A stretch of DNA of 64,000 nucleotides from Paracoccus seriniphilus (GTDB lineage Bacteria; Pseudomonadota; Alphaproteobacteria; Rhodobacterales; Rhodobacteraceae), in assembly GCF_028553745.1 (NCBI RefSeq), contig NZ_CP067129.1:1656501-1720500 (forward strand), written 5' to 3'. The notes under the pieces are model-generated. The model was given only the letters and a program-made list of their open reading frames with translations, had not been told where the DNA came from and did not search any database. Positions 1 through 9,329 of this stretch are shown here, in pieces (the first letter of the stretch is position 1; every line of letters begins with the position of its first letter). A program made the translations under genes and the position numbers.

Positions 1-65
1 TCAACGCGGGTCAGCACGATCTTGCCGTCCAGATTCATATCATCAATGGTGTTGAATTTGGCCAT
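1..65 (-). CDS. pgk: phosphoglycerate kinase, 5' end only (partial)
   Basis: Only the first 21 codons lie in the window; the gene runs off the left edge. The reverse strand from the ATG at 65 reads MAKFNTIDDMNLDGKIVLTR, then V and the start of the next codon. This matches the usual start of bacterial phosphoglycerate kinase, where the next residues form the substrate-binding VDxNVP segment. The enzyme interconverts 1,3-bisphosphoglycerate and 3-phosphoglycerate in the cytoplasm with ADP/ATP. It is divergent from the cyclophilin gene at 228, with about 160 bp of shared intergenic DNA. The identification rests on a short N-terminus, so a paralogue with the same start cannot be excluded. Confidence 0.8.
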   Translation of the reverse strand, partial: MAKFNTIDDMNLDGKIVLTRV

Positions 66-227
66 TTCGCGTCCCTTCGGGCTGTGGGGCTTTGGCTGGC
101 GTTCTCCCGCATGGTGGGCGCAAGGTCAACTGCTGACGAGGGCGTGAACCACGAACTGTGGTGAACTGCGTTGCCCTTGCGGGCCTGAACCCCTAGACCA
201 TGCGTGAACATGGTAAAGGAGGGCCGG

Positions 228-734
228 ATGGCCGAGATCAAGGATCCCGAAAACACCATCATCATCGAACTGAAAGATGGTCCCGTCGTCATCGAACTGC
301 TGCCGGACGTCGCGCCTCAGCATACCGGACGGATGAAAGAGCTGGCCCGCGCCGGCAAATACGACAATGTCGCGTTCCACCGCGTCATCGACGGCTTCAT
401 GGCCCAGACGGGCGATGTCGCCCATGCGAATATGGAATCGGGCTGGAATCCGGGCCGCGCAGGCACCGGCGGATCCGATCTGCCGGATCTTCCGGCAGAG
501 TTCTCAAAGCTGCCCCATGATCGCGGGACGATCGGCGCCGCGCGTTCGGCCAATCCGAACAGCGCCAACAGCCAGTTCTTCATCAACTTCAATGACAACC
601 ATTTCCTGAACGGCCAATACACCGTTTACGGTCGCGTCATCGAGGGCATGGAGCATGTCGACAAGATCCAGCGCGGCGAGCCGCCTGCAAGCCCCGACCG
701 GATGATTTCCGTCAAGGTTGCCGCCGATGCTTAA
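228..734 (+). CDS. cytoplasmic cyclophilin-type peptidyl-prolyl isomerase
   Basis: This is a 168-residue cyclophilin that catalyses cis-trans isomerisation of prolyl bonds. The core motif FHRVIDGFMAQTGD carries the catalytic Arg and Phe, and NSQFFI follows further on; both are family hallmarks. There is no signal peptide, so it should be cytoplasmic. The ATG at 228 is preferred over an in-frame ATG at 204 because AAAGGAGG lies a few bases upstream. Its stop overlaps the start of a second cyclophilin at 727, so the two are translationally coupled paralogues, the second being exported. Confidence 0.93.
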   Translation: MAEIKDPENTIIIELKDGPVVIELLPDVAPQHTGRMKELARAGKYDNVAFHRVIDGFMAQTGDVAHANMESGWNPGRAGTGGSDLPDLPAEFSKLPHDRGTIGAARSANPNSANSQFFINFNDNHFLNGQYTVYGRVIEGMEHVDKIQRGEPPASPDRMISVKVAADA

Positions 735-1323
735 ATCGCTGCTGATCCCGGCGGTTGTCCTGCTGGCGGGCAACGCATCTGCACAGGTCGCTGCACCTGC
801 CTTCGAAGACGGCCCCGGTCCCAATATGGTGATCGAGGTCGCAGCAGCCGACGGCACGGCCAAGGGCACCATCACATTGGACCTGCTGGCCGATGCCGCC
901 CCCAAACATGTCGAGCGCCTTGTCGCCCTGGCCAAGGAAGGTGCCTATGACGGGGTGGTTTTCCATCGTGTCATCGACGGCTTCATGGCCCAGACCGGCG
1001 ACGTCCAATATGGCAAGCAGGGCGGCAATACCTCAATGGCCGGCTCTGGCGGCTCCGATCAACCCGATCTGAAAGCCGAGTTCAGCGATATTCCCTTTCA
1101 GGCCGGAACCGTCGGCATGGCACGGGCTCAATCGGTTGACTCGGCCAACAGCCAGTTCTTCATCGATCTGGCCCCGGCGCCCTTCCTGAACGGGAAATAC
1201 ACGGTCGTCGGGCAGCTGATCGATGGCTGGGATGTGCTCAACAGCATCACCAAGGGCGATGAGCAACAGAACGGCGCGGTCCAGACCCCCGATTACATGG
1301 CCAAAGTGACGATCACCGAATAG
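727..1323 (+). CDS. exported cyclophilin-type peptidyl-prolyl isomerase
   Basis: This 198-residue cyclophilin begins with a hydrophobic signal peptide (residues 1 to about 19, ending NASA), so it is expected in the periplasm. The catalytic core repeats FHRVIDGFMAQTGD and NSQFFID. The ATG at 727 lies inside the last codons of the preceding cyclophilin gene (ATGCTTAA overlap), with AAGG nine bases upstream. The pair looks like an old tandem duplication in which the second copy gained an export signal. It probably helps fold envelope proteins. A strong hairpin terminator follows the gene. Confidence 0.93.
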   Translation: MLKSLLIPAVVLLAGNASAQVAAPAFEDGPGPNMVIEVAAADGTAKGTITLDLLADAAPKHVERLVALAKEGAYDGVVFHRVIDGFMAQTGDVQYGKQGGNTSMAGSGGSDQPDLKAEFSDIPFQAGTVGMARAQSVDSANSQFFIDLAPAPFLNGKYTVVGQLIDGWDVLNSITKGDEQQNGAVQTPDYMAKVTITE

Positions 1324-1345
1324 GTTTTCTCGCTGATCCATTCAG

Positions 1346-1376
1346 ACGGGGGGCGAGTTTCGCCCCCCGTTTTTTT
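1346..1376 (+). terminator. rho-independent terminator after the cyclophilin pair
   Basis: A perfect 10-bp GC-rich stem (1346-1355 with 1361-1370), with loop AGTTT, is followed directly by a run of T to 1376. It ends the cyclophilin operon. It also argues that the dikinase-like gene downstream starts after it (ATG 1420) rather than at the TTG embedded in the T-run. Confidence 0.95.
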
Positions 1377-1419
1377 GGCCCTTGCGGCCCTGCGCCCGCA
1401 ACGCCTATCCTGCGCTGCA

Positions 1420-3960
1420 ATGATGATGCAGCAAGCCAATGATATCAAGGAAATCACGCCCTCTGCGGCGATTGATGCCATATCCTATGGCTGGCGCGCC
1501 AAATGCCTGCAAAGGCTGGTGCGCATGGAACTGCCGGTTCCCAAAAGCTGGGCGATCGGGGCCGAAACCGTTCAGGCGATTGCCGCCGGGCACGGGGTGC
1601 CAAGGGATGCGCTGTCTGCCATCTTCGGGCGTGAAGATGCGCTGGTCAGCGTCAGGCCATCAGCCCAGTCGCCCGATTGGGGCGGGCCGGGCACCGTCCT
1701 GAACGTCGGAATCAATGACGTCACCCACAAGCGGCTGGCAAAGCGCATCGGGCAGGAAAATGCCGATGCGATCTATCTCAGCTTCGTGCAGAGCTATGCC
1801 ATCCATATCGCGCGGCTCGACCCCGACATGTTTGCCCAACACGGCCCCAATGCGCTTGGCGACGCGCTGCGCTGTTACCGCGACGAGATGGACGAGGAAT
1901 TCCCTCAGGACCCCTATCGCCAACTTGCCGAGGTGTTGCGCTCAATGGCCCGCGCATGGGACGGACCGACCGCGCGGCTGCTGCGCCAGGCCAAGGGCGC
2001 GCCTCAGGATGCCCCGCTCGGGCTGGTGGTTCAGGACATGGCGCTGGCCATGGGGTCGGGCATCAGCGGATCGGGCAGCATCCAGTTCGTCGATTCGGTC
2101 ACGGGCACACCCCGTGTCACCGGTCGTTTCCGCGGGCAACATCACGGGGCGGCGGTCGGAACCGGGGCCGAGACACTCTATCTGACACGCGATTCACGCG
2201 GCCCCTCGCTTGAGGATGCGGCCCCCGAGGTATTTGCCGACCTTGTCCGTTTTGGCGTCGCGGCCCGCGAACGCCTGCGCGAAGAGATGCAGATCGAATT
2301 CGTGGTGACCGAAGGGCAGATATCGATCATCGATGCCGTGCGCGTTCAGCGCAGTTCCCGCGCCTCGGTCCGCATCGCCGTTGCCCTGGCCGATGACGGG
2401 ATCATTCCCCACTCCGAGGCGGTGATGCGCGTCGATCCCAGATCGCTTGGCGATCTGTTGCACCATCAGGTGGACCCCCGGTCACCGCGTGATGTGCTGG
2501 TGCGTGGCATCAATGCCAGCCCCGGCGCGGCCACGGGCCGGATCGTGTTCAATTCTGCTGCGGCACAGGCCTTTGCCGCACGCGGAGAAGCCTGTGTGCT
2601 GGTGCGCCGCGAGACCGTGCCCGAGGATATTCGCGGCATGCATGCCTCGGTCGCCGTGCTGACAGAACGTGGCGGCACGACCAGCCATGCTGCGGTGATC
2701 GCGCGCGGGCTGGGACGCCCCTGCATCGTGGGCGCATCCGATCTGGTCATCGACAATCGCAACCGACAGCTGCTGTGCAAGGGGCGGACCTTTCAAGAAG
2801 GCGACATGATCACTGTCGATGGCAGTTCGGGCGAGGCCCTTGTCGGCGAGGCAACCCTGCTGGAACCGGCGCTGGATGACAGTTTCACCAGATTGCTGGA
2901 CTGGGCGGATGCCGCCGGTGGAATCGGCGTTCGCGCCAATGCCGACACCCCCGCGGATGCCCGCACCGCCCGCAGGTTCAACGCCCAGGGGATCGGGCTG
3001 TGCCGGACCGAACATATGTTCTTTGACACCGATCGTCTGCCCGCAATGCGCGAGATGATCTTTGCCGACAAGCCGGAAGACCGCCGGCTGGCACTGCAGC
3101 GCATCCTGCCCATGCAGCGACAGGATTTCACCGAGCTGTTCGAAATCATGGCAGGGCTGCCGGTCACCATCCGGCTGTTCGACCCTCCGCTGCACGAATT
3201 CCTGCCCCATGACCGGCATGGCCTGCATGAACTGGCCGAGTCACTGGACCTGCCGCTGTCGGATGTGACCCGCCGCGTCGAGGCCTTGTCCGAATTCAAC
3301 CCGATGCTGGGCATGCGGGGCGTGCGGCTGGGGATCACCGTCCCCGAAATCTATGACATGCAGGCCCGCGCCATATTCGAGGCCACGGTCGACGCCAGCC
3401 GCAAAGGCGCGCCGATCGTCCCCGAGATCATGATCCCGCTGGTCAGCGCCATGCGCGAGGTGGAATTGGTCAAGAACCGCGTCGATGCGGTCGCAGCCGA
3501 GGTCAGGAACGAACGGCGCACCAATTTCAACTATCGCCTTGGTGTCATGGTCGAAACGCCGCGCGCCGCCCTGCGGGCCGGCGACATTGCGGCGCATTCC
3601 GCCTTTCTGTCATTTGGCACCAACGATCTGACGCAGATGACCTATGGCCTGTCACGCGATGACGCAGGCCGGTTCATGGGCATCTATGTCGGTCAGGGCG
3701 TCTATGCCGAGGATCCCTTTCACGTCCTTGATCAGGATGGGGTGGGAGAATTGCTGCTGACCGGTGCGCAACGCGGGCGCGCGCAGCGCCCGGATATCAC
3801 CATCTCGGTCTGTGGTGAGCATGGCGGGAACCCGGAATCGATCCAGTTCTGCCATCAGGCCGGGTTCGACTATGTTTCCTGTTCGCCCTTTCGGGTTCCC
3901 GTCGCGCGGCTTGCCTCGGGACAATCTGCAATCCGGTCTGCAGAAACCGGAAATAGGTAA
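1420..3960 (+). CDS. pyruvate, phosphate dikinase-like PEP-utilising enzyme
   Basis: This is an 846-residue protein of the pyruvate phosphate dikinase/PEP synthase superfamily, which transfers phosphate between ATP/Pi, pyruvate and PEP through a phosphohistidine. The central swivelling domain carries GGTTSHAAVIARGLG with the catalytic His. The C-terminal barrel keeps CRTEHMFF and VCGEHGGNPESI with the catalytic Cys. The N-terminal nucleotide-binding domain keeps SVRPSA and GPGTVLNVGIND. The family's glycine-rich GGKGANLAEM segment reads YGWRAKCLQR instead, so ATP handling may differ. The start is the first of three ATGs at 1420-1428, beyond the terminator. No strong ribosome-binding site is seen. 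It could be an active dikinase or a specialised paralogue. Confidence 0.8.
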   Translation: MMMQQANDIKEITPSAAIDAISYGWRAKCLQRLVRMELPVPKSWAIGAETVQAIAAGHGVPRDALSAIFGREDALVSVRPSAQSPDWGGPGTVLNVGINDVTHKRLAKRIGQENADAIYLSFVQSYAIHIARLDPDMFAQHGPNALGDALRCYRDEMDEEFPQDPYRQLAEVLRSMARAWDGPTARLLRQAKGAPQDAPLGLVVQDMALAMGSGISGSGSIQFVDSVTGTPRVTGRFRGQHHGAAVGTGAETLYLTRDSRGPSLEDAAPEVFADLVRFGVAARERLREEMQIEFVVTEGQISIIDAVRVQRSSRASVRIAVALADDGIIPHSEAVMRVDPRSLGDLLHHQVDPRSPRDVLVRGINASPGAATGRIVFNSAAAQAFAARGEACVLVRRETVPEDIRGMHASVAVLTERGGTTSHAAVIARGLGRPCIVGASDLVIDNRNRQLLCKGRTFQEGDMITVDGSSGEALVGEATLLEPALDDSFTRLLDWADAAGGIGVRANADTPADARTARRFNAQGIGLCRTEHMFFDTDRLPAMREMIFADKPEDRRLALQRILPMQRQDFTELFEIMAGLPVTIRLFDPPLHEFLPHDRHGLHELAESLDLPLSDVTRRVEALSEFNPMLGMRGVRLGITVPEIYDMQARAIFEATVDASRKGAPIVPEIMIPLVSAMREVELVKNRVDAVAAEVRNERRTNFNYRLGVMVETPRAALRAGDIAAHSAFLSFGTNDLTQMTYGLSRDDAGRFMGIYVGQGVYAEDPFHVLDQDGVGELLLTGAQRGRAQRPDITISVCGEHGGNPESIQFCHQAGFDYVSCSPFRVPVARLASGQSAIRSAETGNR

Positions 3961-4286
3961 AATCACGGAATTGACCTCTTGGACCCGTTTCGATTTTCTG
4001 ATTCGCCGCACAAAGAGGGGTGATTCCCCGGAAAAGCGGGATTTTTAGGTCCGAAACGGCCCGAAAAAGCGTGAAACATGCAACTTCACGCCCATTCATG
4101 GAAATCAGGGAAGCGGTTTTTCGCCTAAATCCTGTCCAATCGACCGATATCGGCAGATCCGGCATTTACATCATGGCAACGCCGAACCGGAAAATCCTAT
4201 TAGTTCGGCTGTTCTTCGGCACAGGCCATCTGCTCGCGGCTGTCGTGCCTCATAACCTGTCCATGTGATCCGTTAGGGACCATAAA
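3961..4286. other. intergenic region without a convincing gene
   Basis: This 326-bp stretch lies between the dikinase-like gene and the SleB-type hydrolase. Short open frames run through it but none has a recognisable product. A weak hairpin (CCCC...GGGG-like around 4028-4040) followed by ATTTTTAG may terminate the upstream gene. The last 100 bp should contain the hydrolase promoter. I see no RNA gene or repeat. Confidence 0.5.
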
Positions 4287-4925
4287 ATGAAAACGCTGCT
4301 CAAGCGGCTGGTGCATGTCTGCCTATGCGCCTCCGCGACCTATCTGATCCTGTCAGACAATGCATCCGCCGGGGGGAATGGATCATTGTTTTCTGCCAAA
4401 GCCGCATTGTTTGGTGCCGCATCCGACCTGAAGGATCATCCTCGCGCGGAACCACTCTTGTACAAGGGCATCGACCCCGTAAAGGTCGAAAATGGTCCGG
4501 AACATATTTTTCTTGCCAGCTCCGCGCGCAGCTATTCCGGCGAGGATCTGCGCTGCCTTGCCGAGGCCCTGTATCACGAGGCCCGCGGTGAAGGAGCCAA
4601 GGGTCAGGCCGCCGTGGCCGAGGTCATCCTGAACCGTGTCGACAGCCGCGCCTTTCCCGGAACTGTCTGCGGCGTGATCAATCAGCCCAGCCAGTTCAGC
4701 TATACCATCGGCGGGCGCAAGCCGATCCGCAACAAGAGCGCATATATGCGCGCCCGCGCGATTGCCGAGGCCGCCCTGGCAGGCGCCCCACGGACACTGA
4801 CCAAAGGCGCCACCTATTTCCACACGCCCGCCGTGCGACCGGCATGGGCGCGCCGCTTCCAGCGCACGGTCCAGATTGGCCGTCATATCTTCTATCGTCG
4901 TGGCCAACGCGTCGCATCGAACTGA
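4287..4925 (+). CDS. SleB/CwlJ-family cell wall hydrolase
   Basis: This is a 212-residue exported protein: a signal-like N-terminus (residues 1 to about 28), a linker, then a Hydrolase_2 (SleB/CwlJ) domain from about residue 85 to the end. The motif LAEALYHEARGEGAKGQ carries the expected catalytic Glu (about E98), followed by AEVILNRV and FSYT, which are typical of the lytic-transglycosylase-like SleB fold. In Gram-negative non-sporulating bacteria these proteins remodel periplasmic peptidoglycan. The ATG at 4287 precedes the hydrophobic segment directly. The gene stands alone, upstream of folB, with a short gap. Confidence 0.87.
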   Translation: MKTLLKRLVHVCLCASATYLILSDNASAGGNGSLFSAKAALFGAASDLKDHPRAEPLLYKGIDPVKVENGPEHIFLASSARSYSGEDLRCLAEALYHEARGEGAKGQAAVAEVILNRVDSRAFPGTVCGVINQPSQFSYTIGGRKPIRNKSAYMRARAIAEAALAGAPRTLTKGATYFHTPAVRPAWARRFQRTVQIGRHIFYRRGQRVASN

Positions 4926-4978
4926 TTTGCGCATTTGAACTGCACGGCGGGCTTGCCTGCCGTGCGGAATTGCTGTGA

Positions 4979-5785
4979 ATGGCTGTTATGAAACAGCCTG
5001 ACAGACTTCATCTCCGCGACTATGTGATTTCCGCCGAAATCGGTGCCTTTCAATCCGAACGCGGTCGGGATCAGCGGCTGCGCTTCAACCTTTGCGTCGA
5101 CCTGCGCGAACCGGTTTCGGACAAGGGGGACGAGGTTGACCGCATCCTGTCCTATGACGTCCTGACCCTGGCCGTGCAAACTGCGCTGGCGGATCAACGC
5201 TATGATCTGGTCGAGACCCTGGCCGAACGTATCGCTGCCGAGGTTCTGGCCCATCCGGCGGCCGCGCAGATCGAGGTTTGTGTGGAGAAACTGGACCGCG
5301 GCCCCGGCGCCCTGGGCGTGACGATCCTGCGCAAGACCGGGCAGATCGAGATCGCGACCGAATTGCGCCCCTGGCACATGCTGCTCTGGCAAGAGCAGGC
5401 GCGCATTGACCAGACCGAGGCAACCATCATCCTGCCACCCCATCCCGATCTTCCCCTGCCAGTGACGACGCAGGCGCAGCGGCGCATCAACCTGCTGGCG
5501 CTGGATCAGGCCGCCTGGGCCCTCGCCGAGCATCTGGGGCTTGAGGTTGCACAGACCCGGACCGAAATTGACCACGCCATAGATACCGGAACTGCCGTCA
5601 TCTGGGCCCCTGCCCGGCTGGCCGCCGATCATCCGGAAGCTGGCCGGACTCAGACCGAACTGGCCTTCTGGCTGGCAGAAAAGCTTGGGGCGCTGTCACT
5701 GGATTTCGCCTTTGCCCCCGATCACCCCTTGCCCGAGGCTCCGGCGCAATTCCCGATTCCCCTGCGCCACGCCGCGCTGATCTAG
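4979..5785 (+). CDS. folB: dihydroneopterin aldolase with a C-terminal extension
   Basis: The first about 120 residues are a dihydroneopterin aldolase domain. IGAFQSERGRDQ holds the conserved Glu region, SYDVL and LVETLAERIA follow, and the VEKLDRGPGALG segment carries the conserved Lys. The enzyme converts dihydroneopterin to 6-hydroxymethyl-dihydropterin in folate synthesis. Bacterial FolB is usually about 120 residues, but this protein has 268. The extra about 145 residues show no motif I can name. folP follows 24 bp downstream, which supports the folate role. The start is ATG 4979, with an alternative ATG at 4988. Confidence 0.88.
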   Translation: MAVMKQPDRLHLRDYVISAEIGAFQSERGRDQRLRFNLCVDLREPVSDKGDEVDRILSYDVLTLAVQTALADQRYDLVETLAERIAAEVLAHPAAAQIEVCVEKLDRGPGALGVTILRKTGQIEIATELRPWHMLLWQEQARIDQTEATIILPPHPDLPLPVTTQAQRRINLLALDQAAWALAEHLGLEVAQTRTEIDHAIDTGTAVIWAPARLAADHPEAGRTQTELAFWLAEKLGALSLDFAFAPDHPLPEAPAQFPIPLRHAALI

Positions 5786-5809
5786 CTTCTACAGGTTCTT
5801 ACCGCAGTC

Positions 5810-6805
5810 ATGGCTCAATCCCGCATCTATTATCGTCCCGTCCCCGTCCCGCATGGCGGCAGATGGCGTCTTGCCGGCGGCTGGAGCAGCTTTTCCATGT
5901 TGGAGCGGCTTGAACGCGGCAAGCTGCCCGAACTGGTGGACAACGCCCCGTCCGAGGTCATCGAAACGCTGACCTCGCCGCGCCCCGCCATTCTGGGGCT
6001 GTCCATGGACCGCCCGCGCCTGATGGGCATCGTGAACGCAACGCCTGACAGTTTTTCCGACGGGGGAACCTATGATCCGGTCCAGCAGGCCCGAGGTTTG
6101 CTGATGGCCGAGGCAGACATTCTGGACATCGGCGGGGAATCGACCCGTCCCGGCGCCGCAGATGTCGGAACAGACGAGGAAATCAAGAGGGTTTCCCCCG
6201 TGATCCGCGCGCTGTCTGATCTGGTTCCGCTGTCCATCGACACGCGCAAGGCCTTGGTCGCCCGGGCCGCACTGGAGGCCGGCGCGACCATGGTCAATGA
6301 TGTGTCCGGCTTCGACTATGATCCCGAACTGGCGGGAACGGTGGCCGGGAATGGCGTGCCGGTCTGCCTGATGCATGCGCAGGGCGTGCCGCTGACCATG
6401 CAGGACAATCCCAGCTATGATGACGTTCTTCTGGATGTCTATGACGCGCTGGAACAGCGGATCGCACGGGCTGAATCGGCAGGAATCCCCCGCCACCACA
6501 TCGTGATTGATCCGGGCATCGGCTTTGGCAAGACGCAGGCGCATAATCTGGCCATATTGCGGCGAATATCGCTGTATCATGGGCTGGGCTGTCCAATCCT
6601 GCTGGGCGTCTCGCGCAAGCGTTTCATCGGTTCGATCGGAAAGGCCGAGATTGCCGCCGATCGCATGCCGGGTACATTGGCGCTGACCCTGGCGGCCGTG
6701 GATCAGGGCGTTCAGATACACCGCGTTCATGACGTGGCAGAAATCAAGCAGGGAATTCGGCTGTGGCAGGCCGTCAATGACAAGGACGAGGCAAGAGACA
6801 GATGA
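5810..6805 (+). CDS. folP: dihydropteroate synthase
   Basis: This 331-residue enzyme condenses 6-hydroxymethyl-dihydropterin diphosphate with p-aminobenzoate. Family signatures are clear: [50 protein letters not shown] and [10 protein letters not shown]. There are about 65 residues before the canonical MGIVN motif, a longer N-terminal part than in E. coli. Sulfonamides target this enzyme. It lies between folB and glmM, and its TGA overlaps the ATG of glmM, the common folP-glmM pairing. Confidence 0.96.
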   Translation: MAQSRIYYRPVPVPHGGRWRLAGGWSSFSMLERLERGKLPELVDNAPSEVIETLTSPRPAILGLSMDRPRLMGIVNATPDSFSDGGTYDPVQQARGLLMAEADILDIGGESTRPGAADVGTDEEIKRVSPVIRALSDLVPLSIDTRKALVARAALEAGATMVNDVSGFDYDPELAGTVAGNGVPVCLMHAQGVPLTMQDNPSYDDVLLDVYDALEQRIARAESAGIPRHHIVIDPGIGFGKTQAHNLAILRRISLYHGLGCPILLGVSRKRFIGSIGKAEIAADRMPGTLALTLAAVDQGVQIHRVHDVAEIKQGIRLWQAVNDKDEARDR

Positions 6806-8145
6806 GCAGAAAGCTATTTGGAACCGATGGCGTGCGCGGCTGCGCGAACAGCTATCCCATGACTGCCGAGATGGCCCTGCGCCTTGGCGCGGCGGCAGGA
6901 CGGTTCTTTCGGCGTGACGGGCGCAACCGGCACCGCGTGGTGATCGGCAAGGATACCCGGCTTTCGGGCTATATGCTGGAAAACGCCCTGACGGCGGGGC
7001 TGACCTCGACAGGCATGAATGTCCTGCTGCTGGGGCCGGTGCCCACGCCTGCGGTCGGCTATCTGACGCGCTCGATGCGGGCGGATCTGGGGATCATGAT
7101 CTCCGCCAGCCACAATCCGGCCGAAGACAATGGCATCAAGTTCTTCGGCCCTGACGGTTTCAAGCTGTCCGATCAGGCCGAAAGCGAGATCGAGGCGATC
7201 GTCAGCGGTGAAATCATCCCGGCGCAACCACAGAATATCGGACGCGCCAGACGGATCGACGACGGTCGCGGCCGCTATGTCGAATATGCCAAGACCACCT
7301 TCCCTCAAGGGCAGCGGCTGGACGGGCTGAAGGTCGTGATCGATTGCGCGCATGGCGCGGCCTATCGCGCCGCCCCCGAGGTTCTTTGGGAGCTGGGTGC
7401 CGAAGTTATTCCCCTGGGTGTCGAACCCACTGGCACCAATATCAATGACGGCGTCGGTTCGACCCATCCGCAGGCCTGCGCGGCGGCGGTTCTGGAACAT
7501 GGCGCGGATCTGGGGATCACGCTGGATGGGGATGCAGACCGCGTCATCATCATCGACGAAAAGGGTCAGGTCGCGGATGGCGATCAGATCATGGCGTTGC
7601 TGGCCGCACGTTGGGCAAAACAGGGACGCCTGCGCGGCGATGCGCTGGTGGCCACCGTCATGTCCAACCTTGGGCTGGAGCATTTCCTGAACCGTCAGGG
7701 CTTGCGGCTAGAGCGCACCCGGGTCGGCGACCGCTATGTTGTCGAGCGGATGCGCGAAGGCGGCTTCAACCTGGGCGGGGAACAATCAGGGCATATCGTG
7801 ATGACCGATTACGGCACCACCGGAGACGGGCTGATCGCCTCGATGCAATTCCTGGCGGCGCTGACCGATACCGGGCTGACGGCCAGTGAACTGGCGTCAC
7901 AGTTCCAGCCGGTTCCGCAATTGCTGAAGAACGTCCGCTATACGGCGGGGGCTGATCCCCTGTCCGCCGATGCCGTGCGCTCGGTGATTTCGGGGGCAGA
8001 AGCAAGGCTGGCTGGCACCGGTCGCGTCTTGATCCGCAAATCGGGGACCGAGCCCCTGATCCGGGTCATGGCCGAAGCCGAGGATGAAACCACGCTGAAT
8101 GAAGTCGTGAACGAAATCGTCGCGGCGGTCGAAAAGGCCGCCTGA
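6802..8145 (+). CDS. glmM: phosphoglucosamine mutase
   Basis: This is a 447-residue phosphohexomutase that converts glucosamine-6-phosphate to glucosamine-1-phosphate on the way to UDP-GlcNAc for peptidoglycan and LPS. It shows [11 protein letters not shown] at the N-terminus, the phosphoserine loop [14 protein letters not shown] (Ser about 100), the metal-binding LDGDADR, the GGEQSGHI sugar loop and the phosphate-binding [12 protein letters not shown]. The ATG at 6802 overlaps the folP stop (ATGA), so the two are coupled. Confidence 0.97.
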   Translation: MSRKLFGTDGVRGCANSYPMTAEMALRLGAAAGRFFRRDGRNRHRVVIGKDTRLSGYMLENALTAGLTSTGMNVLLLGPVPTPAVGYLTRSMRADLGIMISASHNPAEDNGIKFFGPDGFKLSDQAESEIEAIVSGEIIPAQPQNIGRARRIDDGRGRYVEYAKTTFPQGQRLDGLKVVIDCAHGAAYRAAPEVLWELGAEVIPLGVEPTGTNINDGVGSTHPQACAAAVLEHGADLGITLDGDADRVIIIDEKGQVADGDQIMALLAARWAKQGRLRGDALVATVMSNLGLEHFLNRQGLRLERTRVGDRYVVERMREGGFNLGGEQSGHIVMTDYGTTGDGLIASMQFLAALTDTGLTASELASQFQPVPQLLKNVRYTAGADPLSADAVRSVISGAEARLAGTGRVLIRKSGTEPLIRVMAEAEDETTLNEVVNEIVAAVEKAA

Positions 8146-8190
8146 GCAGCGTCGATCCGCGACATCACGGGAATAGCGGGCAGGATCGCT

Positions 8191-9321
8191 TCAGATGCTG
8201 TCCGCAACCGGATCGTAATCATACAGCCAGTCGAAACGGCGCAACAACATGGATGGCGAAAGCCGGTTGACGGCCCGCAACACGGCATGACCCACCAGCC
8301 GCTTGGGCCCGGTCATATGGTAGTTTCCGGCGTTGGCATTCGCAGCCTGCACGATTCGCTGCACCCGCGGCAGGCGATGCGCAGCAAAACGCGACAGGGC
8401 GCGCGACTGGTCCGGGTCTCTGTCCAGAGCCGCAGCCAGAAGCCAGGCATCCTCGATCGCCATGACCGCGCCCTGTGCCATGAAGGGCAATGTCGGATGG
8501 GCCGCGTCGCCAATGATGACACAGCGCCCGTCCTGCCATCTGCGCGCCACCTGATGGCGGAACAGCCCCCAGATGCCGACCTCCTGCACGGATTCCAGCC
8601 AGCCACGGACCGGTCCGCCAAAACCGGAAAATTCCGCGCGCAACCGGTCGGGATCACCGCGATGTGACCATCCCTCTTCGTGCCAGCCGGTCTGTTCCTT
8701 TACCGCGACCAGATTTCGCAGTCCCTGCACCAGAGGATAGCTGACGACATGCTGTCGCGGTCCCATGAAGACCCGCGATTCCGCCGGAGCCCTGCCATCA
8801 TCGGGAATCAGGGCACGCCATGCGGTCTGATGCGTGAAAAAGGGAACTTCGCGACCATTCAGAACCCGACGGACGCGGCTGTGCAGACCGTCGGCCCCGA
8901 CGATCAGATCGGCCTCGGGCAAATCTGTGATGTCTTGGCCCAGACGAAGGCGGATACCGGCCTGCAATGCCGCCTCCAGAAGTATTTCGATCAGTCTTGC
9001 GCGATGGACCAGCCGGAATTCATCATCAGGCCTGTGCCGCAACATATCCAGCCGCGCGACCTCTTTGCCCTGGCTGTCACATAGCTGAACCGCCCTGCTG
9101 CGCAGAGAAGCCGCCTGAAACTGCGGCTCCAGTCCCAGCGCGCGCAGCACGCGCAGCGCATTGGCCGATATCTGCAATCCCGCGCCAACTTCGGCTATCT
9201 CGGCCGCACGCTCGAACACCGTGACATGAGCACCGCGCTGCCTCAGGGCCAGCGCGGCAGTCAGCCCGGCAATCCCGGCGCCGACAACCGCAACCTCACG
9301 CATTGCCAGCGCACCGGCCAT
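8191..9321 (-). CDS. FAD-dependent monooxygenase, salicylate hydroxylase/UbiH-like
   Basis: This 376-residue flavoprotein monooxygenase has the FAD-binding VVGAGIAGLTAALALRQRG near the N-terminus, GADGLHSRVRR (the DG motif), and IIGDAAHPTLPFMAQGAVMAIEDA (the GD motif). It is of the group A aromatic hydroxylase type. The closest subgroup by appearance is 3-hydroxybenzoate 6-hydroxylase or salicylate hydroxylase, but the substrate cannot be read. An internal ATG at 9303 fits the Rossmann start better than 9321; no clear Shine-Dalgarno sequence marks either. It lies just downstream of the dksA-type gene on the same strand and convergent to glmM. Confidence 0.88.
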   Translation of the reverse strand: MAGALAMREVAVVGAGIAGLTAALALRQRGAHVTVFERAAEIAEVGAGLQISANALRVLRALGLEPQFQAASLRSRAVQLCDSQGKEVARLDMLRHRPDDEFRLVHRARLIEILLEAALQAGIRLRLGQDITDLPEADLIVGADGLHSRVRRVLNGREVPFFTHQTAWRALIPDDGRAPAESRVFMGPRQHVVSYPLVQGLRNLVAVKEQTGWHEEGWSHRGDPDRLRAEFSGFGGPVRGWLESVQEVGIWGLFRHQVARRWQDGRCVIIGDAAHPTLPFMAQGAVMAIEDAWLLAAALDRDPDQSRALSRFAAHRLPRVQRIVQAANANAGNYHMTGPKRLVGHAVLRAVNRLSPSMLLRRFDWLYDYDPVADSI

Positions 9322-9329
9322 GACAGGCG

